Of a DNA stretch of 60,000 nucleotides, positions 1-13,000 are shown in pieces. Made by a program: the position numbers and the translations under genes. Numbering within the stretch: the stretch's first letter is position 1; each line of letters starts with the position of its first letter. The notes below the pieces were generated by a model. The model was not told where the DNA came from. It saw only the letters and a program-made list of their open reading frames with translations, and made no database searches. The DNA comes from Hydractinia symbiolongicarpus (lineage: Eukaryota > Cnidaria > Hydrozoa > Anthoathecata > Hydractiniidae), in contig NC_079876.1 of assembly GCF_029227915.1 (NCBI RefSeq), positions 26,883,828-26,943,827 on the forward strand. The letters run 5' to 3'.

Positions 1-1560
1 TCGAATGATAATTCGAATTTGAATAGTAAAAAGCAAAACTGTTGTTGTACAGCGACTGTTGTGTTGTTGTCGAGCGAGACAAAAAAATGTTTATGTTGTT
101 GTCAGAAATATTTGTTTTAGAGAAGAAAAACGTACGATGATAAGACGTGAAAAAGAGAACTGATTGGAAATGTATCAGACAATTGTAGCTAGCTATACAT
201 TTTCAATTTGTGTTCTTTGGGATGAAGCGAATTTTAGTAATCGAAGTAAAAACTGATTGGACTTTTATCAAGAGAACGCTAGCTACTACTGAGAAAGCGA
301 AAGAAAACAGGTGTGTTGTTTAGATTATCTGGTAGAGAAATGAATTTAGGTGAAAAACGTTTTTAAGCCGTTTACACGCTTTCCCTTAAATATGAAGTTA
401 CATATGTTTGTCTTCAGCCTGAACATATTCTATTTTGTAAGAATGTACTGAAGGTCAGTTAAAGATATCTGAAGAATATGTCCAACAACGATTGGTTGTT
501 CTAAATAAATATAAAAAGAATTTGCCAATGCTATAGCAACATATAGCAAACTTTATTTTATTAAGGCATTATATACTTTTAGGCCACGAGGATAGTATTT
601 TTCAAGAAAGTTAAGAACTTTTTTTGTAAGAATATACTTTAAATAATTGGTCAGACTATCCTAAGAATATGTCTAAGCTTGATTGTTTGTTTTAATATAA
701 AAATTTGTATGATGCACAAATTTAATTAGAAGTTTATTTTTTTATTGCGTATATATCTCACAAACTGAATCTTTTTCTCTCCAAAGCAATGTGCAGTACA
801 CCAGGGAAAGTTAAAAACATGAAGGCTAAAACGAAAAAAGCACTATTCCTATAAAATACAGCATGTATATCGCAGAGAAGAATTTATATAAAATGTAAAA
901 AGTAATTTTTCCGTTGTTACTGTTTTTAACGCTACGAAGTAGTTGATGCCGTTATAATAAACCTTAATGTTAACAAAGTTAAAATAATGTTTACATCTGT
1001 TACGTTATCGTTTGAAATATATTCGATTATTAAATTCGAAAACACTGCATTGTTATCATGCACGGCACGTTTACGCATTGGGAGGGTTGCTGTATGCAAT
1101 AGACTAATTAGCTAATTTGGTATGATGCATTAGAAACTGGAAATTTTGCAATAATCTTTTTTGTTTGACTTAACGATTTTTTGTCTGGTATACTATTTTC
1201 CCTGGTGTACTTCTGGCATGGCAGAGCAAGTATATAGTTTTAGCAGATTTAGCTTTTTACATAACCGTTGTTAGACACGTTCGATTATGTTAGACCTTTT
1301 GCATTTTTATTTTATTTTTATTTTGTTGTTGGACCTGCTTATATTTTTAAACGTTCTGTATAATGCAGATTGTGAGCAACCTCAATCCCAGGGCTTTTTT
1401 TCTCTTTTTTTAATATCTTTATTGCTGCACATGCTAATTTTTTTAGAACGTTTTGTTTCAGCGGTTATAGATATAGAATAATGCAAATTGTGAAATTTTA
1501 AAAATTCAAATTACTGTGTTCTATGTTCTTATTTGGCACCCATCATATGGACCCGATGAG
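1..1560. other. AT-rich intergenic DNA, no gene recognised
   Basis: Both strands show only short open frames of low complexity. The 64-codon frame at 1287-1481 is rich in Leu, Phe and Ile and looks like translated AT-rich DNA rather than a gene. I see no splice-linked exons, RNA gene or repeat ends here. Confidence 0.5.
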
Positions 1561-1595
1561 AGATTCAGTGGATTCTTCCACGGGACTTCGGCTAG
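1561..1595 (+). mobile_element. 3' end of a Helitron-like non-autonomous element
   Basis: A short hairpin (GTGGA TTCT TCCAC) is followed by a short spacer and CTAG at 1592-1595, then T. Canonical Helitrons end in a hairpin plus CTRR and insert between A and T. The next element starts directly at 1596, so this is the 3' tip of an older copy. Confidence 0.5.
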
Positions 1596-2363
1596 TCTCT
1601 TATAATAATACGGAGTGTATGTAACGGTCAAGGAAAATAACGATATCCACTAGGATATCGTTATTTTCCTTTGATTTCGCCGAAATGTTCTCTGAAGTCG
1701 CCGAAAAAAGTATGTCTCAAATGTTAAATTTTATGTCGTTACGGCGCGACGTCAATCACACTACTACTAACGTCAATATCCTATATTAAATTAATGAAGA
1801 CATTACAGTGCACTTAAATATTTGAAGCCAAATAACTTGGAAACGAGGTGGTGACGTCAATGATTTTTCACCGCGTGCGTAAATAGGGACCAGATAGGAC
1901 CAATTTGGGTAATTTTCCCAAACCTGGGTCCCAGAATTCGTTTCGGAATGGACGGGTTGATGACGTCATCAAAAATCATTTAAACACCCATATTTCCGTA
2001 ATTGTTTGTCAAAAGTACATGATCCTATACATTTTCTTGATCAACGTATAAAGACCTATGCGTTGAAGGCAACAGCTATACAAATTTCTAAAAAATAATT
2101 TTGTGTGTTTTCGCGGGTCTTTGCTGACGTCAGCATAATTTTTAAACCCTTATATATCATTAACCGTTCATCAAAATCACATGATCACATACATTCTCTT
2201 TAAGAGCGTGTTGAGCTCTACACAATATAGACAACGGATAAACTGAATTTCGTCAATTTGTTTTTTCATATGCACTGCTGATATCGGCAAAAGGTCTAAA
2301 ATAACCATTTTTTACATTGTCCCTCCTGCCTAAGTGGATTTCTCCAAGGGCCATATCGACTAG
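1596..2363 (+). mobile_element. Helitron-like non-autonomous element (about 770 bp)
   Basis: It starts TCTCTTATAATAATACGG immediately after a preceding CTAG and ends with a degenerate TGGA/TCCA hairpin and CTAG (2360-2363) followed by T. The start resembles those of the elements at 39983 and 38284-38406 (minus). No coding frame is seen. Related body sequence occurs around 12640-13010. Class is inferred from the termini; no transposase is encoded. Confidence 0.55.
1631..1670. repeat. Perfect 18-bp hairpin with 4-nt loop
   Basis: AGGAAAATAACGATATCC is followed by ACTA and then by its exact reverse complement. It lies just inside the 5' end of the Helitron-like element. Function unknown; it may be a structural part of that element. 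Confidence 0.85.
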
Positions 2364-2373
2364 TCTTTAGCAT

Positions 2374-3274
2374 GTATCATCACCACGGCATTTGCTGGTG
2401 ATAAATGGTGTTTTGATCGTATTGAAAGAGATGTCAGATACGTCTTTTCATTTCGCAATAGTGTAGAATTTTTGTCCGACCACGAGGAAAATACATATCT
2501 TCACGTAAAAATGGGCCATGTGAAAGCATTGGTTTTACTGTGAGAAATTGGTTTGGTGTTATCGGTATTTCACTCATTGATTCATTTATAGTTTCCCATT
2601 TTAATTAAGAATGGCTTCAATTTTTGTCAATAAAGTTTTAAATTACTTGTTGTCCAGGCTTCTGCCATGGTATTCAAATAAATGAGAGAAGACAGCTCTA
2701 ATTGATCTTGTTTTTCATTCCAACAAACCTCCCATATGTCTCGATTTTGGATAGTCTTGTTTCCATTTGATGAGATAGTCGGCACCTGTTGAGTAGAGAG
2801 AGATTTTGACCTTTTCATGATTCATTCCTGGAGCGCTTTACAAAGCTGTAGAAAGTTCTACACCACAGTATATAAACAGTGATTATTCAGTAACTCTATC
2901 ACGTGGTAAGTCAGACATCTTCAACACACTGAGTTTTTACCACGCAAGCGTCTTTTCCATTTTTCAATTAAATAACGTACATTGAAATTGTCATTGATAA
3001 CCCAGATCCTAACTAGTGCGTTTAGTGTGTGTGGATCCTTTTTCAGCATGTTGTGTTTGTATGTCTGAGTTTTCAACATTCGAAATTTCGTGAAATCTGT
3101 TACATCGGTAATAACGGGTTATAACGCTGCTAAATGAAGAGCCAACCGGTTTAAAATAAGCAAGACAAGCTTTAAGGCTGGTATACTTTTTACAGTCAGC
3201 GTTGAAACATGTTATTAACACCGTTAAAATTCAAATACGGTTAAAATGCAAATAGTTGATAATCGCAAACCATG
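2374..3274. other. Intergenic, nothing recognised
   Basis: Only short frames occur (2627-2818 and 3009-3221 on the minus strand), with no recognisable domain, and no RNA gene or repeat boundary was found. Confidence 0.4.
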
Positions 3275-3277
3275 TCA

Positions 3278-3956
3278 AGGCCGGTTTCCATATAACTGCA
3301 TTTTGCGCCCAGTCGTAAAAAGAGCCGTGACTTTTGATCTACGCATGCGCATTATCAGAATAATGCCGCTGACCTCGCGCTTTCGCATGCGCTGGGGCGA
3401 TTTAAAAAAAGTTGAACAGGCTCTACTTTTGGCGAGCTACATTTTGCGCTTCAGCTTAACAGCCAATCAAAAGGTAGCAATCTACATGAATTACGAAAGA
3501 ATTTTTTATTAGATCATTTCAATATGGTTAGCAACACCTCGTTTCTGTGTTAAATTTTTGTCAAGCCAAATGAATGTAGAGAATCAGAATATATATCAAT
3601 CAAGTGAAGTAGATGAAAAACAAAATAACATTAATAAGTCTGTGGAGGCACAAAGAAACAACATTGTAAACAAACTTAAAAAGACCACTCGTGATCTGAC
3701 GACAATAAATCCATAAGCAAAACGTTGTATAGTCCTTTGATTCTTCTTTCTATGGAAAGTCGTCTCATCCACATGTTTTTTTTACGTATTTTACAACGTT
3801 GTTTATTTCTACGCCATAAAAATATTGCTAGGACTACTCTCAAATTTTGCAGCAACAAATATCGTCAAGTACATCAGCCATGGTTCGGTATATGTTATAA
3901 AAGTCGCGGCACATTTTACGACTGGGCGCAAAATGTAGCTGTATGGAAACCGGCCT
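3278..3956. mobile_element. TIR element (MITE-like), possible 3-bp target duplication TCA
   Basis: The ends are long imperfect terminal inverted repeats of about 60 bp. The left end starts AGGCCGGTTTCCATA and contains CATTTTGCGCCCAGTCG; the right end is the reverse complement with a few mismatches. TCA is present on both flanks (3275-3277 and 3957-3959). The open frames at 3246-3512 and 3725-3973 simply read through the TIRs. No transposase is visible. The superfamily is not assigned; a 3-bp duplication would fit PIF/Harbinger or Academ-type elements. Confidence 0.65.
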
Positions 3957-3979
3957 TCACATTTCCTCTATAGACCTTA

Positions 3980-5895
3980 AATATGTCACAGCAGTGTAGA
4001 TTGTCGCTCAATTGACTTGTTGAAATCATTACCGCCTTGTTTTTTTTTTGTTTTTTTTTTTGCATTGAGTACCAAATAGTTTGATTTTGACAATTCTATA
4101 TCTGTATTGATATCACTTTGTAAAGAACGTGCTGCATTAATTTCTTTTACTTTGCAATGAATGTAGAGTTTGGTGTCATTTGCATATTGGATAGAATTGA
4201 AAGACAAATTTACAGATAAGTCAAATTATTACATTTAAATAAGACTATTCCCAGAATTGATTCTTATGGAACCCCGTATTTGATCTGCAGAGACTCAGAC
4301 TCATTGTCATCAATTTTCCGAAACTGTTAACAGAATTGATAAATAGTCTTAAAGCAAATTGATAAATGCTGTGATCATACTTAATTTCTTCAGCTTATCA
4401 ATCAGACCGTTACTTCTTCTCTCCATATTGCTTTTATGATATCCTCTGATTATTCTAAAACTAAAGTGATACACAAGTGGCTTTTCCGAAAAACCAGATT
4501 GAGCAGCCGTGTAGATGTTGTAATTATTAATTTAGTTGATAGTACGGGCAAAATTGATATCTGACAGAAATTCTCTGGTCGTGAAGCACCATTAAGCTTA
4601 CGTACTCGTCAAATTTTTCCAACAAGTAAGAAATACGCGTTTAAATCAATGCAGTTATAACATTAGTCAGAATTGGTGATATAGTTGTGCTGCAACTGGC
4701 TTTTTAAACTTTACTGGAATGTATTCCCAACCAGTAGAACAAATCTCCTCCCAACGTATTCAGGTATTTGAGAACTTCCTGCTGGGTGGTATGATGGAGG
4801 TCAAATAAATTGCCTTGATTATAATCATCACTATTACTGGGAGGCAAGTCTGATCAATCTGTGTTTGTTAATTTTACAGCAATCCAGTTGAAATATTCGT
4901 TAATAGTATCAGGATTCAATTTAAATTGCTTAAATTGTGGTTTGTTAATATTTCTAATTGTTTCCCATGCTTCTTTTGAACGATTGGTTGATAGAGACTT
5001 TTCATAAAAGGTTCTATTAGAGTGTTTGATCACCTTTAGTTTGTCAGCGAAAATTTCAGATTAGTTCAAAGTTCATCAAATTTCCTTTTCGTCGATAAGA
5101 TGGTTGTACCCTTCATTCACGGTGCCAGAGAACAGGTAAATTTACATTTCTTTAAATGAGCATGGCTGTTTATGCAGGAGAATATGAGTTCATTTATAAC
5201 GTACAACTGTTCTTCTTGATAATCATAAGCATCAATCAACAAGAAAGGTCACATTTCGAAACCAGCGACTTATCTATTTTGTAGCATTTTTTTAGACTAT
5301 TCGTGTTTATGTTCATAGTAAGGGTCGTCATGATCTGAAATTTAATCGGCAAAAAAAATGTTTTCAGAAACAACTTTATCATGTTTGTCACTTATCATGT
5401 GGTCAATTAGTGTTATACCTTTTCTGACTAGTGATGTGTTGTGATAGGTCCTAATTCATAAGTATATCTTGGTATAAATCAGTAGTGGTTTTATTGCGGC
5501 TGAGCAAATGGTGATACCATCTCATTTAGTTGCAACATGACGTAATAAAGTGTCAAAGCGTCTCAACCAATTTTTTTTTGCTCTTTGTACAGAAGACGGT
5601 TGATAGAAAGTTTCTACCAGATAAGAATAATTTTTGTTTCTACCATTCACTTCTATCCACTTATGTTCAGTAACGCTGTCTAATTTGGTGATATCATCCC
5701 TGATTTTGTAGTTAAGGTCGTTTTAACATAGATTCCAACACCACAACCTCGTGCGTTTCTTCTGTTGTTATATTCAAACTGATAACCTGCAATGTTCACA
5801 TAGTCAATCAGCGTCTGGTTATTCCTCAACCAAGTCTCAGACAAACTCATGATGTCAGATGTAGAAGTTTCAAGCATGTAAAAGAACTCGTCAAG
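3980..5895 (-). pseudogene. Decayed non-LTR retrotransposon (endonuclease + reverse transcriptase)
   Basis: On the minus strand the order is endonuclease first and RT last. At 5877-5680 the translation contains DIMSLSETWLRNNQ and GCGVGIYVKTT, typical of the EEP-type endonuclease of CR1/L2-like elements. Around 5200-4700 frame-shifted pieces such as SKEAWETIRNINKPQF match the linker between endonuclease and RT. At 4207-3986 QYANDTKLYIHCK corresponds to the catalytic YADDT motif with one Asp changed to Asn. Many stops and frameshifts show it is dead. The exact clade is not determined. Confidence 0.75.
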
Positions 5896-6325
5896 GGTAC
5901 CTGGTAAAGACTACATATTTGGATGATTTTCTGTTAAAACTGAAATGTAAGTTAACTCTTTACTGCCAGTGTTGTTACTCGTATTACATATATCTCATTC
6001 AAGAAATGCGAGACCTCAACCTCTAATCTAAATCCCAGCAATATTATTATTGTAACCAGTAACGTTGTGAGTAAATAATGAAGTATTTTTTTAACGAAAA
6101 TCACGTAAAAACACCCTCGCACTTGCGGGAAACTTACTAACTCAATTCAAATTCAATTCATAAGTCCTGTAAATTTCTTAAAAATTAATGTGGGTAAAGT
6201 TCGGTGCAGTTTCTTGTTGTTGTTGTTAAAAACGTTTTTTATAACGCTCAGCCCACTCTATAAATTGTATAAGAATAATTACATGTTAAGTTAATTTAAT
6301 AGATATAAAAAAATATTTTTATTTA
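5896..6325. other. Intergenic/intronic sequence before the ZNF pseudo-exon
   Basis: No coding signal. The segment ends in a pyrimidine-rich tract and AG directly before the zinc-finger pseudo-exon, matching the splice acceptor of the intact ZNF exons further downstream. Confidence 0.4.
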
Positions 6326-6332
6326 ATTTTAG

Positions 6333-6960
6333 GATGGCGAGAACCATATAAATGTTATGTTTGTGGAAACCAATTTAATTCTTCAAGCGATTTAAAAACA
6401 CGTTAGAAAATTCATACTCGAGAAACGCCGTATAAATGTGATGTTTGTGGAAACCAATTTAATTCTTCAAGCGATTTAAAATCACGTTAGAAAATTCATA
6501 CTTGAGAAAAGCCGTATAAATGTGATGTTTGTGGAAACCAATTTAATTCTTCAAGCGATTTAAAAACACGTTAGAAAATTCTTACTGGAGAAACGCCGTA
6601 TAAATGTGATGTTTGTGGAAACCATTTCAATTCTTTAAGCGATTTAAAAACACGTTAGAAAATTCATACTTGAGAAAAGCCGTATAGTTGTGATATTTGT
6701 GGTATGCAATTTAACCGCTCAAGTGTTTTAAAAAGACATACAAAGTTCATACTAGTGAGAAACTGTATAAATGTGATGTTTCTGGAAAACAACTTAATAA
6801 GGAGGGTGGTTTGAAAAAAGATACGAAAAGTCATACTGGTGAGAAGCTATTATGTGATTTTGTGAAAAACAATGTAAATTGTTAGGTTATTTCACAACTC
6901 ATACAAGAATTCATACTGAAAAGAAGCCATAGCCGTGTTGCTTGTGAAGAGGCATAAAGG
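6333..6960 (+). pseudogene. C2H2 zinc-finger exon, pseudogene
   Basis: Homologous to the ZNF exons at 19197 and 25300, including the acceptor TTTTAG|GATGG. Repeated units read KCDVCGNQFNSSSDLK with H-T-G-E-K-P-type linkers. A missing base near the exon start shifts the frame. In four consecutive fingers the first zinc-binding His is replaced and followed by TAG (6404, 6488, 6572, 6656: exactly 84 bp apart). Some linkers also carry TGA. A fifth finger (DICGMQFNRSSVLKRH) lacks that stop and later fingers are shifted. It cannot encode a protein, but the even spacing shows recent finger homogenisation. Confidence 0.85.
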
Positions 6961-8480
6961 AATTTGTACTGATGTGAATGTTACATATATGCGGTGTTTC
7001 ACATATAAGTGCATTGGTTTCTATAGTAAATAAGTATATAAACAGAACATTTCTCTCTTTTGCATGAATTAATTTTCATAATGGGGAAATTATTTCAATA
7101 TTTATCATGAAAGATGTGTTTGAAAAAAGCGAATATATATCTACAGATTTTACGCTATAGTTTAGTGTTTTCCTCTGTAGAACTTTGTTATTAAAAATTA
7201 TTAGAAATCGCCAATGTCAAATAACATGTTGCAAAGAGATAAAAATGATAATTTTCTTTTTGTTAAATTTTCTGAGAATAATTTTATATGTAATTTTTGT
7301 GAATTAATTATTTTTCATGTGTTAAGATTAACTTACAAAAAAACAAAAGTTTGTTTTCCTAAAGACGCAGCTTATCATTAAATTTCTTATGACTCTAAAA
7401 TTAAAAGATATTTTATGAGAAGCATTGATTCAGTCGGTTTTCTTGAAGATTTTTCTTTTTCAAAATGAAAAGTACGAAAAAAGTTTTTTGTTTTCTTTGA
7501 ACGTGAGCGTTGTTGTAGTTTAAAGATTGTTGTGAAAAAGTACATCGGGTTTCAAAGGAGAAAGAATGGTGTTTGGCAAGCCCTGATATGGGTGAGTTAG
7601 GTGTTAGGGAGAAGAAAAAGTTGCAGATTCCCAAAAAATCATGTGATTTATTAATGCATAGCAGAAATAACATTTTGTAATAGTGATTAATGAATGCTTA
7701 GGATAACTTGTGAATTATCTCTCTAGAACTTGTATTCCTTTTTAATAAGATGTTGAAAATAAATCAGAGAAAAAAGTTATGTTGATTAAGCAATAATGTT
7801 ATCGCTAGAAAATTCATTGCTAACTAACAAGGAAACTTTGTGCAAAAGAGATATATATACTACATCCTTAAAGAATTTTAGTCTTTTTTTAGTTATAATT
7901 GGTTTGATTTTGTTTAACAATCAAAGCTCTTCTTATTGTTGTAATGTTGTCCAAAAATATCTCCTTTTAAATTGAGCCTACAAGCGTTTTTCACCTGTTA
8001 AAGTAACCAAGAAATTAACTGTTACCCAGACCTCTGATTTCACAAATCTACAACGTGTTATCGTAACCACTATCAAAATTAATTTTAATGTGTAAAAATA
8101 AGGCAACTAAACTTTTAAAAAGTTTTATGATGGGAGTTTCATGTGCATTACGGATGATTTCTACCTACACTTTAATGCCTTAAAAAGACGTGAATTTAAA
8201 TTTGTAACTTGCAGAAAAAACAAAGTACAAGCTCACTACGGTTTATGCCATGTTAACTTTATTTTCTTATTATTAACCTGGATAAAGCAATCACATGTGA
8301 TAGATACTTTTTGTGTGAAATGTTTATTATAACGCTGCGGTTAATGCCATACTTATTTTCTTGTTTCTAGTTTTTTTTAATAAGCATAATACTGCAGGAT
8401 AGCATGAAATGAAGAAAAGAATTATGAGTATATTTTTTGTTTGTTTTCAATTATCTGAAAACATGATTGTTATATATACT
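6961..8480. other. ZNF 3' flank and intergenic DNA, duplicated at 27.1-27.8 kb
   Basis: No gene is supported. Segments here resemble 27130-27830 (for example the region around 6950-7060 and the stretch 8190-8320 ending in a TCACATGTGAT-type motif). Both therefore derive from the same ancestral intergenic DNA between ZNF genes. The 86-codon minus-strand frame at 7413-7673 is unsupported. Confidence 0.45.
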
Positions 8481-8489
8481 TTAAGAAGA

Positions 8490-8935
8490 TAAGTTTTGGC
8501 TAGGATTAAATTAGACGAATTTGCTGAATTTCGGTGAAATTCAACAAATTAAGTACCCGCCAAAATTTTGATAACTGATTATTTACCAAATTAAATACCC
8601 ACCAAATTTAACATAATTTACCGTTCGCCAAATTAAATCCTCGCCAAATTTAAAAATAAATACGTTTTTTTATAAAAAAAGAAAAATAGTTTTTCCCCCA
8701 AAAAACGAACTTTTTTTTATATTTACAACAAGTTTTATGAATGCAAGTATATATACAGGTTATACGTTCAATCTTATCCTTTATAAAACATTTCAACACA
8801 TAAAAATTCATTTCTTGTGTCATTCGCCAGAATATATCCCCGCCAAAAGAAACATTTTTTTGTATTTGCTAAGTTAAATCCTCGCCAAATTTTATAAAAT
8901 TTATCATTTGCCAATGAAATACTCACTACTAATAC
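8490..8935. repeat. Cluster of degenerate GCCAAATTAAATCCTCGCC-type repeats
   Basis: Variants of a CGCCAAATTAAATnCnCGCCAAAT motif recur at irregular spacing (about 8550, 8595, 8630, 8830, 8875). Similar CGCGAAATTAAATACC-type motifs appear near 31640-31690. They look like subterminal repeats of a DNA transposon family, but I could not define ends. Confidence 0.4.
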
Positions 8936-9851
8936 TATACTCAATATTCATCCACTTAAGGTATTTTAATGTGTACTTTTGTACAAATATATATTGGATG
9001 TTAGTTTTAATCTTGGCTCCTTTCTTTAAAAAAGTTTTTTTCATTTTATTTTCATACATATTTCTTTTTTTTTAAGTTTTGACGTTTTACATGTTTTAAA
9101 TTATATGATGGGTTGCTTAATCTTTCTAGCCACAACACTGGACCCAATTACAGGCATAAGTACATAGAGAATATAACTGTTCATCAAAAATGCAAACTCT
9201 ATAAAAATGGAGTTTGATATTGGTTTAGCTGGTTTGGGACTAAAAAAGAGGAATAAGAAAAAAATAAAAGAAGAAAAAACCGTTGTAAAAATATTTTTCA
9301 AATATTTGATAGTTTCTTCTTTTATAAAAAGTTTTTTAGATTTACGTATTTGTATCTATTTGTATCTATATCTGCACAAAAATAAAAAAAAACTTAGCCT
9401 GTATAGCCTGGATGGAGCAATCACATGTGATCACTTTATAGTTTCTGTAAAAGGTGTTTAATATAAATGAGATCTTGCCATCTAACTGCCTTGCCTCATG
9501 TCTTTAGACGTGTAGTTTTGTGCGGTAGTGTCTAACAGTCATATACTGGGTGTCTAATCAAAACTATATCATTCTACTATGTACAAAACGTTATAAAGTT
9601 ATCTGTTAATACAGTAAATTATCCTGCCTCCAAATAAATATGCGGTTTAGTTGTGATTCAATAAAAGGTTTTATTCATAAAGTAGACATTTTCGTTGTAA
9701 ATAGAGCTTTTAGCATTGGTAAGGTTGTTGTAAGCCCATTTTCTTTTCGTTATTTTGTACATTAAGAGTCCTTTGTCACCAATAATACTGTCAACTGTTA
9801 AATTTAGACTTTCAATTTTTTAATTAATTTATTTATTATACATCAGAAATT

Positions 9852-10082
9852 ATGGATGTTATAAAAAATGAAGATGGATGCAATAATGAAGAGATTATAC
9901 TAGAATATTACGAAGAATGTGATGGTTCATTACCAGTCATAAAAATTGAAGAGGACTTTGATACAGAGTGTTGTGAATTCACAGAAAAAGATTCAACTAA
10001 TCAAGAATACCAGCTAATAAATAACATAAAAGAGGAAAATGTTACACAAATTCAGCAATGCAGGAAAATCAACAACATTGAT
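9852..10082 (+). CDS. Acidic N-terminal exon of a C2H2 zinc-finger gene
   Basis: The first coding exon encodes 77 residues starting MDVIKNEDGCNNEE, very acidic, with no recognised domain and a hydrophobic/acidic pattern (LPVIKIEEDFD). The proposed donor is GAT|GTATGA at 10083, phase 0. This is compatible with the phase-0 acceptor AG|GATGGTGAG of the ZNF exons at 19197 and 25300, giving a junction into [12 protein letters not shown] paralogous exon lies at 28222. The intron would hold the Helentron. Short acidic N-terminal exons followed by a single finger exon are common in animal ZNF genes. Joining of the exons is inference; transcript data would settle it. Confidence 0.6.
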
Positions 10083-13000
10083 GTATGATATTCTTTTTTT
10101 AACTGCTCAATTTCTTTTTTCCTCAATTAAAAGCGGATGTAATATTTTAATCGCTTGAGAATAAAAAACACGCAAACACACAAAATGCAGTTGATAAAAT
10201 GCAGCAAGCCCATAAAAAGTTCAAGAGAATGTATTCATTGTGTGCTTTTGCACATAGTCATTTAGTTTTTAAACATCTTTTTTATTAAAAGAATTTTTTA
10301 TATGATTATTTAAATCTGGAGTCTTACATCGATTTTCAACTAGTTGGATCGAAAATGTACAGAGTGAAGCGAACATTGTTATTTCAGGAACAGCAGGTGT
10401 ATTTTCAACATAAGTGAACGTTGCAGCAAAAGGCAAGGTATAAATGTACCTGATGGGATCGTCACTTTATTACTTGCCTCCTCAAATTTAAAAATTTTAA
10501 ATTCTTTTCTAGTCTTCCATTTAAGTAAAATGGGCAACTTTTCACAGGTTCCTTCAACGAGCGACTTTCGTGTTGTGAAAAGGTTATAATAAGAACTTTG
10601 GTTAGTAGCATAAAAAGTTCAGGTTGTTAAACATAGAGAAGATTAAAATGTTTATGACATGCTAATTTCTTATTTCTAAAAGAGAATTGCTTTTGCTTAT
10701 GCCAGGGTAAAAACAGATTGAATTAACATTTATCTGCTACCAAAACAAACCCATGATTTTCTATAAGGTGAATTTTCTATATGCCACATAAATATAAAGT
10801 TAGTTGGAGTGTTTCAGACATGTATGTAGGAATTGGATAAACACCTTAGTGATTTCCGCCGGCGCCACGCGGGGCGGAATCTTTAAAATCGCCTGATAGA
10901 AGATAGATATACATATAGATAGATAGAGACAGCACAGAGCCTGGACGCTGCACGGTTAGTGGTGGTCAGATACTTATTCGCATGGCATGGTTTGCAGGCT
11001 AACAGAAATATCAACCTCGTGTTTAGATATTATTCTCCTGCTGGTTAATGCTAGAAAAGATGTTGATATTGTATTTCTTTTTCACAAAACATTTCAGAAT
11101 ACCGAAAAAAGTTTGTACTTGTTGAAACCCTCCTATAGCTACCTAGATATATTCTACTGGCTTCTGCGTTCCAGAATATTCTTTGCAGAAAATTCGATTG
11201 GGGTGTCATTGAACTAGCTTAGGTAATAAATATTTTAACTTAAAGTTTTTCTGTAGCTAGCTAGCTAGCTAGTTATATTTTTTGCATGTAACAGGACACA
11301 ATATTTTAAGTATGCTAGCTACATATTTAGAGATGAGTTTTAATGTTTACAAAGTTAGCTATGGAATTCGTGCATGCATGCGAGAGGCAAAAATGGAGTA
11401 CAGCATAGCTAGGCAAATTAGCTTCTAACTTTACTGATTTTAGATGGAAAAGGAACTAGAATCTGTTTGCCGTAACTATTAACTTCTCTTTTTGAAAGCT
11501 TACCTCCCATTTCAAAACAACTAAAAAGCATTCATATAACATTAGTAATTTTTTGTCTGAGTTATATTTGCAAGAGATATACAAGCTATTTCTAAGCAAA
11601 TCCAACCGCCAACTTTTATATCAAGGTGGGTGAAATCAGAAATAAAGTTTCTGGAAACACTGCAACGGTTATTACCCTGTAGCTCTGCCTTTTGTGCAAG
11701 TAGGTGCACCCATAAGCAATGTCATGACATCAAGATCAGGTTAAATTAAAAATAAAATGTGATGCAAGTGGAGAAAAATACAATATTTAAGTTTACATTA
11801 CGTTTTTTTTTTACAATATAAGAAATTAATTGTTCGTTTTCCGACTCTAATTTTATTGCAGTTTTTTTTTACCTTTTCATCAGAAAAAACCTAAATTTAC
11901 TATCAACTCTCGTCTTCTCAATAGACTAACTTTACTATATTTTGCTGGATCTAAGTTTTGTAGCTTTGAGGCATGCGCTATGTGAACGTTGCACTGGCTG
12001 ACGTTAAAACATCGGAATAAATTGAATGTTTTCATTACGTGTAAAAAAATTAACTCCAATTAATGTACCTGCTTATCAGGTGGAAATCAAGCTTTAATAG
12101 CAAATATTTCTAGACTACCAGAGCTTAATATATTTAATTATGAACTGATGCTGCCATCAGAAGATGTTGTCAGTTGAAATGTTACTTTGACTTTTATGAA
12201 ACTTTAAACAGCTGAGTGCTGCACAAAATTCACACCAAGCAGAGACACCATCTTTACTTACTTGAAACACATCAGCGTAAATACATATAATTAATACCAA
12301 TCATTATGAACAAATATGGCAGCTGCTTTTAAGATCCTTATTGGCTTGTTCTTTTCGTTATTTATTTGCTGAAAGATTTGTTTACAACATTTCTTTTTAG
12401 CTATACTTAAGTTTAGAGATAATAATAATTTAAGTCAGTACAGTTTATCTCTTTGGATCGTAAATTGGTAAAGTACTGGAAAAATAAACAGAATGTTGAA
12501 AAGTATCGCCTCAAACTTTTCGTAGTCTGTAAGAAATGTGTACAGGTTGTTTAGAAAACGGCAAACGAGTTTTTAAGGACACCTAATCTATGTAATAATA
12601 CAAAAGTTGTGTCTGCCTGTGCCTGGCAAAGTGAATATTATTTTTAAAATCATCAAAAAATGTCTCGAATGTTATTGTCAAATTGAATGTCATGACGTAA
12701 ATAACATGTATATATTTAAGAGCTTAAATTAAAGTCAACAAAAGTATTATACATTTCCTTGATCAGTGTTTTCAGTTTTTTACGATAAAAACAACGGGTA
12801 TACAAAATTTTTAGTTTTTTGGGAGGGACTTTGCTAATGTCAGCAAAATTTTTAAACCTGTATATTATTTTTTGTCAAAAGAACATGATCCAAGATATTT
12901 TCTTGATCAGATTTTAATGCTATACACAGATGGAATAGGTAAACAAATTTTGGATAAGGTCTTGTATACATTGACCAGTTTTTGCTGATGTCAGCAAAAG

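Noticed and set aside
3246-3512. 88-codon plus-strand frame as a gene
   Set aside because: It reads through the left TIR of the element at 3278-3956 and has no domain or paralogue.
6404-6658. Reassigned TAG codon (readthrough) in the ZNF array
   Set aside because: RPL4 uses TAG as its stop in this same window, and the first zinc His is also lost in each affected finger.
9207-9461. 84-codon Lys-rich frame
   Set aside because: Low-complexity AT-rich translation without splice or domain support; overlapped by an equally open antisense frame.
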